Shown: positions 61,388 to 64,000 of the stretch, one piece after another
Position numbering within the stretch: the stretch's first letter is position 1
Layout: the number at the start of each line of letters is the position of its first letter
Source of the DNA: an uncultured Bacteroidales bacterium
GTDB taxonomy: Bacteria > Bacteroidota > Bacteroidia > Bacteroidales > UBA932
DNA: 64,000 nucleotides
NCBI GenBank assembly: GCA_944325445.1
Contig: CALVAG010000005.1
Coordinates: 1 to 64,000 of the forward strand
Direction: 5' to 3'
The notes under the pieces: generated by a model
What the model was told of the DNA's origin: nothing
Seen by the model: the letters and a program-made list of their open reading frames with translations, nothing else
Databases searched by the model: none
Position numbers and translations under genes: made by a program

Positions 61388-62704
61388 ATGGGAAGATTTT
61401 TTATCCTTACTGCCATTTTGCTTCTGCCCGCTCTCCGGCTGCTTGGAGGTGAAGAGTGGTCGCTGGAGAGATGCATAAATTATGCGCTGGAAAACAATGT
61501 GGAGATTATGCAGCAGCAACTTGTGCTGGAGCAGAACAAGAACAACATATTGCAGTCGAAACTATCCATTTTGCCGAATGTAAACGGTTCGCTCAACCAC
61601 AGCATGAACTGGGGAAAATCCGTAAATGTACAGGATTTGCAGATTATGACCACACTGGCCCAAAGTACGAGTGCGAGTTTAAGCGCATCCATGCCGATAT
61701 TCGGGGGACTGACAAATATCAACAGCATAAAAAGCGCGGGGATAGAGTTCAAAATATCCGAACAGCAGATAGAGAGCCTGAAGAACAATATAACGATACA
61801 GATTACAAGAGCATACCTGCAACTGCTTTTGGCAATGGAGATAGAGAAGGTGGCAGACGAGAGTTTCAAAAGCACCGGGGCTCAGGTAGAGCGTACAAGG
61901 AATATGGTTGAGGCAGGCAGCCAGGCATACAGTTCGCTTTTGGAGGTAGAATCGCAGCTGGCCAATGAAAGGGTGCAGCTGGTTTCGGCTCAAAATGACG
62001 TAAAAAGCAACTATCTCAATCTGATGCAGATTCTCAACATGCCATACGACACTCTCTTTAGAGTTGTACCGTATGAGCCGGATGACACTTATATTTTCCG
62101 ATTATTGCCGGGTACGGTAGACGACATATTCGAAGAGGCATTGGACCTGCCGCAGATAAAGGCGGCGGAATATTCTCTCGAAAAGAGCAAAGTGGATTAC
62201 AAAATCCAAAAAGGAGCCGCATATCCCTCGATTTCGCTCTCGGCTGGTTACGGCACATATTACAGCGACAGCAGGGAGGGGGCGTTTTTTTCCCAGTTCG
62301 AAGATAACAGGAACCCTTCATTGGGTTTCGGGATGAGCATCCCTATATTCAACGGCTGGAGAGGCAATACCTCCATAAGGAATGCGAAGCTGAATGTACG
62401 GAATGCGGAACTGGAACTTGTAAAAAGCCATCAGAACCTGTATAAGGAGATACAGCAGGCGTATAACGACGCGATTAACGCCCATGCAAAGCTGGAAGCC
62501 TCGAAAAAGAATATGGAAATGGCCGCCGAATCCTTTAAGAACATTGAAAACAAGTTCAATCTGCAAATGGCAAACGGCACGGATTATACAGTTGCCCGGG
62601 CCAACCTTTTCAAAGCCCGCTCCGAATATTATCAAAATAAATTCCAATATATATTTCAGTTGAAAATCCTCGATTTCTACAGGGGAATTCCCATTAAACT
62701 ATAG
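61388..62704 (+). CDS. TolC-family outer-membrane channel
   Basis: 438 residues. Signal sequence, then two repeats of the TolC helical/beta pattern (WSLERCINYALENNVEIMQQ; NVRNAELELVKSHQNLYKEI). The first ATG (61376) lies within 5 nt of the -7 box, so the next in-frame ATG at 61388 is preferred. It forms the outer-membrane exit duct for the adaptor encoded 6 bp downstream. The ABC or RND partner is beyond the window. Confidence 0.9.
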   Translation: MGRFFILTAILLLPALRLLGGEEWSLERCINYALENNVEIMQQQLVLEQNKNNILQSKLSILPNVNGSLNHSMNWGKSVNVQDLQIMTTLAQSTSASLSASMPIFGGLTNINSIKSAGIEFKISEQQIESLKNNITIQITRAYLQLLLAMEIEKVADESFKSTGAQVERTRNMVEAGSQAYSSLLEVESQLANERVQLVSAQNDVKSNYLNLMQILNMPYDTLFRVVPYEPDDTYIFRLLPGTVDDIFEEALDLPQIKAAEYSLEKSKVDYKIQKGAAYPSISLSAGYGTYYSDSREGAFFSQFEDNRNPSLGFGMSIPIFNGWRGNTSIRNAKLNVRNAELELVKSHQNLYKEIQQAYNDAINAHAKLEASKKNMEMAAESFKNIENKFNLQMANGTDYTVARANLFKARSEYYQNKFQYIFQLKILDFYRGIPIKL

Positions 62705-62710
62705 GCCGGC

Positions 62711-63937
62711 ATGAAAAAAAAGAGAAGTAAAAAGAGAGTATTGCTTACGGTTGCGACAGCCGTCATACTGTTTTTGGCAGTCGTATCCCTGCTTTCAAAA
62801 GGGGATAACGGTATAGAGGTGACTGTTGCCTGTCCCCAACTCGGTTCCATAACGGAAAGTGTTCCGGCAAACGGGAAAATACAACCTGTAACGGAGGTAA
62901 AAATCAGCCCTGACGTATCGGGCGAGATTGTAGAATTGAATTGCGAAGAGGGAGACAGGGTCGAAGCGGGAGAGTTGCTGATAAAGATAAAACAGGACGT
63001 ATATATCTCTGCAGTAGAGCAGGCTGAAGCCTCTTTGAATTCTATAAAGGCGCAATATCTGCAGCAGAAGGCGCAACTTGTACAGATAGAAGCGGCGCAT
63101 GAAAGAAACAAAAAACTTTTTGAGCAGAAGACGATATCGCAACAGGAGCTGGAAACCTCAACATCGCAATATCAGGTAGCTGTAGAACAGCTCAACGCTG
63201 CAAAATACAATATCAAAAGCGCGGAGGCCGCCTTGAGGGAGGCACAGGAAAATCTCGTGAAGACCACCATCTATGCCCCGATGAGCGGTATAATTTCCGA
63301 CCTTGCAGTTGAAAAGGGAGAGAGAGTCGTGGGTACGAGCCAGATGGCCGGCACCGAGATGCTCAGGATTGCAGATATGGAGAAAATGGAGGTTCTGGTA
63401 GATGTAAACGAAAATGACATTATCCGTATCTCCCAGAACGATACTGCATATATAGAGGTAGATGCCTATCCGAACCGGAAGTTCAAGGGAACGGTTACGC
63501 AGATTGCAAACTCCGCAAACAGCACCGGTACTACCCTGTCGGCAGATATGGTCACGAATTTTGAGGTCAGAGTAAATATTTTGCCGGAATCTTACCGCGA
63601 CCTGATGGAAAAGAGCCCGATTCCGTTCAGGCCGGGAATGTCTGCATCGGTGTCTATCATAACGGACAGCAGGGATAGTGCGATAATAATCCCCATACAG
63701 GCGATAACCACCCGCAGGGATTTGGGAGAGAGTGAATCCGAAATGATAAAAGAGTACGTTTTCGCATATGATTCGTTGGCAAAAAGCGTAGAACCGGTAG
63801 AAATCGTTACAGGCATACAGGATATGATGAATATAGAGGTAGTAAGCGGACTCACCGAAAACACAAAAATAGTAACGGGCCCGTACAGGGCAATAAACAG
63901 AGAACTGAAAAAGGGTTCTGCGGTATCGGCCAGATAG
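62711..63937 (+). CDS. Periplasmic adaptor protein (MacA/HlyD type)
   Basis: 408 residues. One N-terminal membrane helix, then a barrel-sandwich (VPANGKIQPVTEVKISPDVS), a long coiled-coil hairpin (AVEQAEASLNSIKAQYLQQK to EAALREAQENLVKTTIYAPM) and beta-barrel domains. It bridges an inner-membrane ABC transporter to TolC, as MacA does. It lies 6 bp from the TolC gene. The transporter may follow outside the window, though tsaB intervenes. Confidence 0.9.
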   Translation: MKKKRSKKRVLLTVATAVILFLAVVSLLSKGDNGIEVTVACPQLGSITESVPANGKIQPVTEVKISPDVSGEIVELNCEEGDRVEAGELLIKIKQDVYISAVEQAEASLNSIKAQYLQQKAQLVQIEAAHERNKKLFEQKTISQQELETSTSQYQVAVEQLNAAKYNIKSAEAALREAQENLVKTTIYAPMSGIISDLAVEKGERVVGTSQMAGTEMLRIADMEKMEVLVDVNENDIIRISQNDTAYIEVDAYPNRKFKGTVTQIANSANSTGTTLSADMVTNFEVRVNILPESYRDLMEKSPIPFRPGMSASVSIITDSRDSAIIIPIQAITTRRDLGESESEMIKEYVFAYDSLAKSVEPVEIVTGIQDMMNIEVVSGLTENTKIVTGPYRAINRELKKGSAVSAR

Positions 63938-63946
63938 ACAATAGAG

Positions 63947-64000
63947 ATGAAACAGGATTATATATTGCTTATCGAGACCTCTACGGAGGCGTGTTCAGTC
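63947..64000 (+). CDS. tsaB: tRNA t6A synthesis protein TsaB (partial)
   Basis: The first 18 codons are inside the window: MKQDYILLIETSTEACSV. The ILLIETSTEACSV opening strand is diagnostic for TsaB, the ASKHA-fold partner of TsaD in threonylcarbamoyl transfer. The start is 9 bp after the adaptor stop. The rest lies beyond the window edge. Confidence 0.75.
   Translation, partial: MKQDYILLIETSTEACSV

Overview
The window comes from a Bacteroidota chromosome, most likely order Bacteroidales. The evidence is a complete Na+-translocating NADH:quinone reductase operon, a sigma/FecR/SusC/SusD cassette, DUF4290, DUF4468 and DUF4493 proteins, SPII lipoproteins, and many promoters of the Bacteroidota type (-7 TAnnTTTG with a TTTG about 19-20 nt upstream). 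The family cannot be fixed from this sequence. No rRNA, IS element or CRISPR array is visible. There are two tRNA genes, Leu(CAG) and Ser(TGA).

Layout. 0-9 kb: a broken NYN-domain gene behind a promoter and structured leader, a DUF4468 protein, a K+/H+ antiporter, a LysR regulator, an acyl-CoA ligase with its XRE-cupin regulator, CstA and a DUF4493 lipoprotein. 9-24 kb: UvrD helicase, nqrABCDEF, an rRNA methyltransferase, a GH20 hexosaminidase, pyrE, a NUDIX hydrolase, and a split Fic gene lying between 25-bp repeats. 24-35 kb: ftsK with a DUF4290 gene, a small ferredoxin, tRNA-Leu followed by a run of hairpins, an Asp/Glu racemase with a dicarboxylate symporter, a PerR-like/rubrerythrin operon, and an iron-sulfur cluster (membrane polyferredoxin, Tat-type aldo/keto reductase, DUF1893).

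35-42 kb is the accessory region. After tRNA-Ser come 98-bp tandem repeats, 32-bp promoter repeats and an AAA/DUF4143 ATPase. The next part is the most unusual. An AraC-type sensor domain is fused in frame to an aquaporin tail, an efflux adaptor head is fused to a phage terminase tail, and a phage portal head is fused to a TolC tail. An RND efflux operon therefore seems to have lost its pump to a phage fragment, and that fragment carries two antisense lipoprotein genes.

42-64 kb: housekeeping genes (cysteine synthase, Sua5, lspA, a DksA-like gene, ileS, cvpA), then a compact peptide-export locus: a one-helix 56-aa peptide, a 12-bp-stem RNA element, a C39-peptidase ABC exporter and two overlapping genes for double-glycine leader peptides. 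It is followed by an M14 carboxypeptidase, sigma factor, FecR, SusC and SusD, which together look like a peptide-directed nutrient system. The window ends in a TolC/MacA-type efflux pair and the first codons of tsaB. The peptide-export locus and the chimeric efflux/phage locus are the strongest candidates for undescribed biology.
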